This document shows positions 14,181 to 14,223 of a DNA stretch of 14,223 nt, piece by piece. The stretch spans positions 1-14,223 of the forward strand of contig DMPD01000004.1 of assembly GCA_003456125.1 (NCBI GenBank). The letters are read 5' to 3'. The position numbers and the translations under genes are program-made. The stretch comes from Cyanobacteria bacterium UBA8156. GTDB taxonomy: Bacteria; Cyanobacteriota; Cyanobacteriia; Pseudanabaenales; Pseudanabaenaceae. Within the stretch, counting starts at the first letter, position 1, and each line of letters begins with the position of its first letter. The notes beneath the pieces are model-generated. The model made no database searches. It worked only from the letters and a program-made list of their open reading frames with translations, and had not been told where the DNA came from.

Positions 14181-14210
14181 GCGCTATCTAGGGGTTTTCG
14201 TGCATGGCCC

Positions 14211-14223
14211 AGATCGGAAGAGC
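14211..14223. other. Illumina TruSeq adapter remnant at the contig end
   Basis: The final 13 bases are AGATCGGAAGAGC, identical to the common start of Illumina TruSeq adapters used for read trimming. An exact 13-base match placed precisely at the end is not expected by chance, so these bases are not genomic. Confidence 0.95.

Larger units (their letters stand above)
13445..14210. other. Gene-free region rich in hairpins and palindromes
   Basis: No open frame here looks like a protein: the longest ones are rich in Arg, Ser and Pro, lack ribosome binding sites and match no family I recognise. No tRNA or rRNA signature is seen. The stretch lies upstream of the LysM/M23 gene and holds several inverted repeats, three HIP1 octamers (near 13823, 13853 and 14047) and a GC-rich repeat palindrome near the right end. 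It may contain the M23 promoter and leader, a small RNA, or remains of decayed sequence. Confidence 0.6.

Noticed and set aside
13964..14191. Plus-strand open frame of 75 codons near the right end
   Set aside because: Its C-terminus is encoded by the GC-rich palindrome at 14153-14180, and no family resemblance is seen.
1..14223. Insertion sequences, prophage genes, tRNA or rRNA genes
   Set aside because: No transposase, integrase or structural phage genes, no terminal inverted repeats flanked by target duplications, and no tRNA T-loop or rRNA signatures were found on either strand by eye.

Overview
The window is cyanobacterial. It carries the photosystem II genes psbE, psbF, psbL and psbJ, a cytochrome c6 gene (petJ), a GlgA2-type glycogen synthase and a type IV pilin-like protein. 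The octamer GCGATCGC (HIP1, typical of many cyanobacteria) occurs at least 25 times. The species cannot be named from this sequence. The right end stops exactly on AGATCGGAAGAGC, the start of the Illumina TruSeq adapter, so the window almost certainly reaches an uncurated contig end.

Layout, left to right. Positions 1-2622, minus strand: an ABC1/UbiB-type kinase-like protein, a YgjP-type metallopeptidase whose start overlaps it by 50 nt, and the first 45 codons of an Uma2-family protein whose ribosome binding site overlaps the metallopeptidase stop codon. Positions 2744-6078, plus strand: a type IV pilin-like gene, a GT2 glycosyltransferase with TPR repeats 19 nt behind it, then glgA. Positions 6120-7248, minus strand: the psbE-psbF-psbL-psbJ operon, a terminator, and a small thioredoxin-like [2Fe-2S] protein convergent with glgA. 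Positions 7418-9982, minus strand: a nucleotidyltransferase / left-handed beta-helix / phosphomannomutase-like fusion. Positions 10151-11049, plus strand: petJ with a readable promoter, and a secreted TPR protein overlapping its stop by 1 nt. Positions 11065-13398, minus strand: a large LysM / M23 cell-wall protein. Positions 13399-14210 hold no convincing gene but an unusual density of hairpins, small palindromes and a tandem repeat. The last 13 bases are adapter.

How the genes work together. PsbE, PsbF, PsbL and PsbJ build the cytochrome b559 region of photosystem II. Cytochrome c6 carries electrons in the lumen, normally as the copper-independent substitute for plastocyanin. GlgA stores fixed carbon. 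The sugar-nucleotide fusion, the glycosyltransferase and the LysM/M23 protein serve the cell surface. Most of this is ordinary core cyanobacterial content. The unusual points are: psbEFLJ without the usual rubA-ycf48 directly upstream; related pyrimidine-rich repeats in two spacers of that operon; the sugar-nucleotide fusion lacking recognisable phosphomannomutase catalytic loops; the tight petJ-TPR coupling; candidate operators at petJ; and the structured region upstream of the M23 gene.
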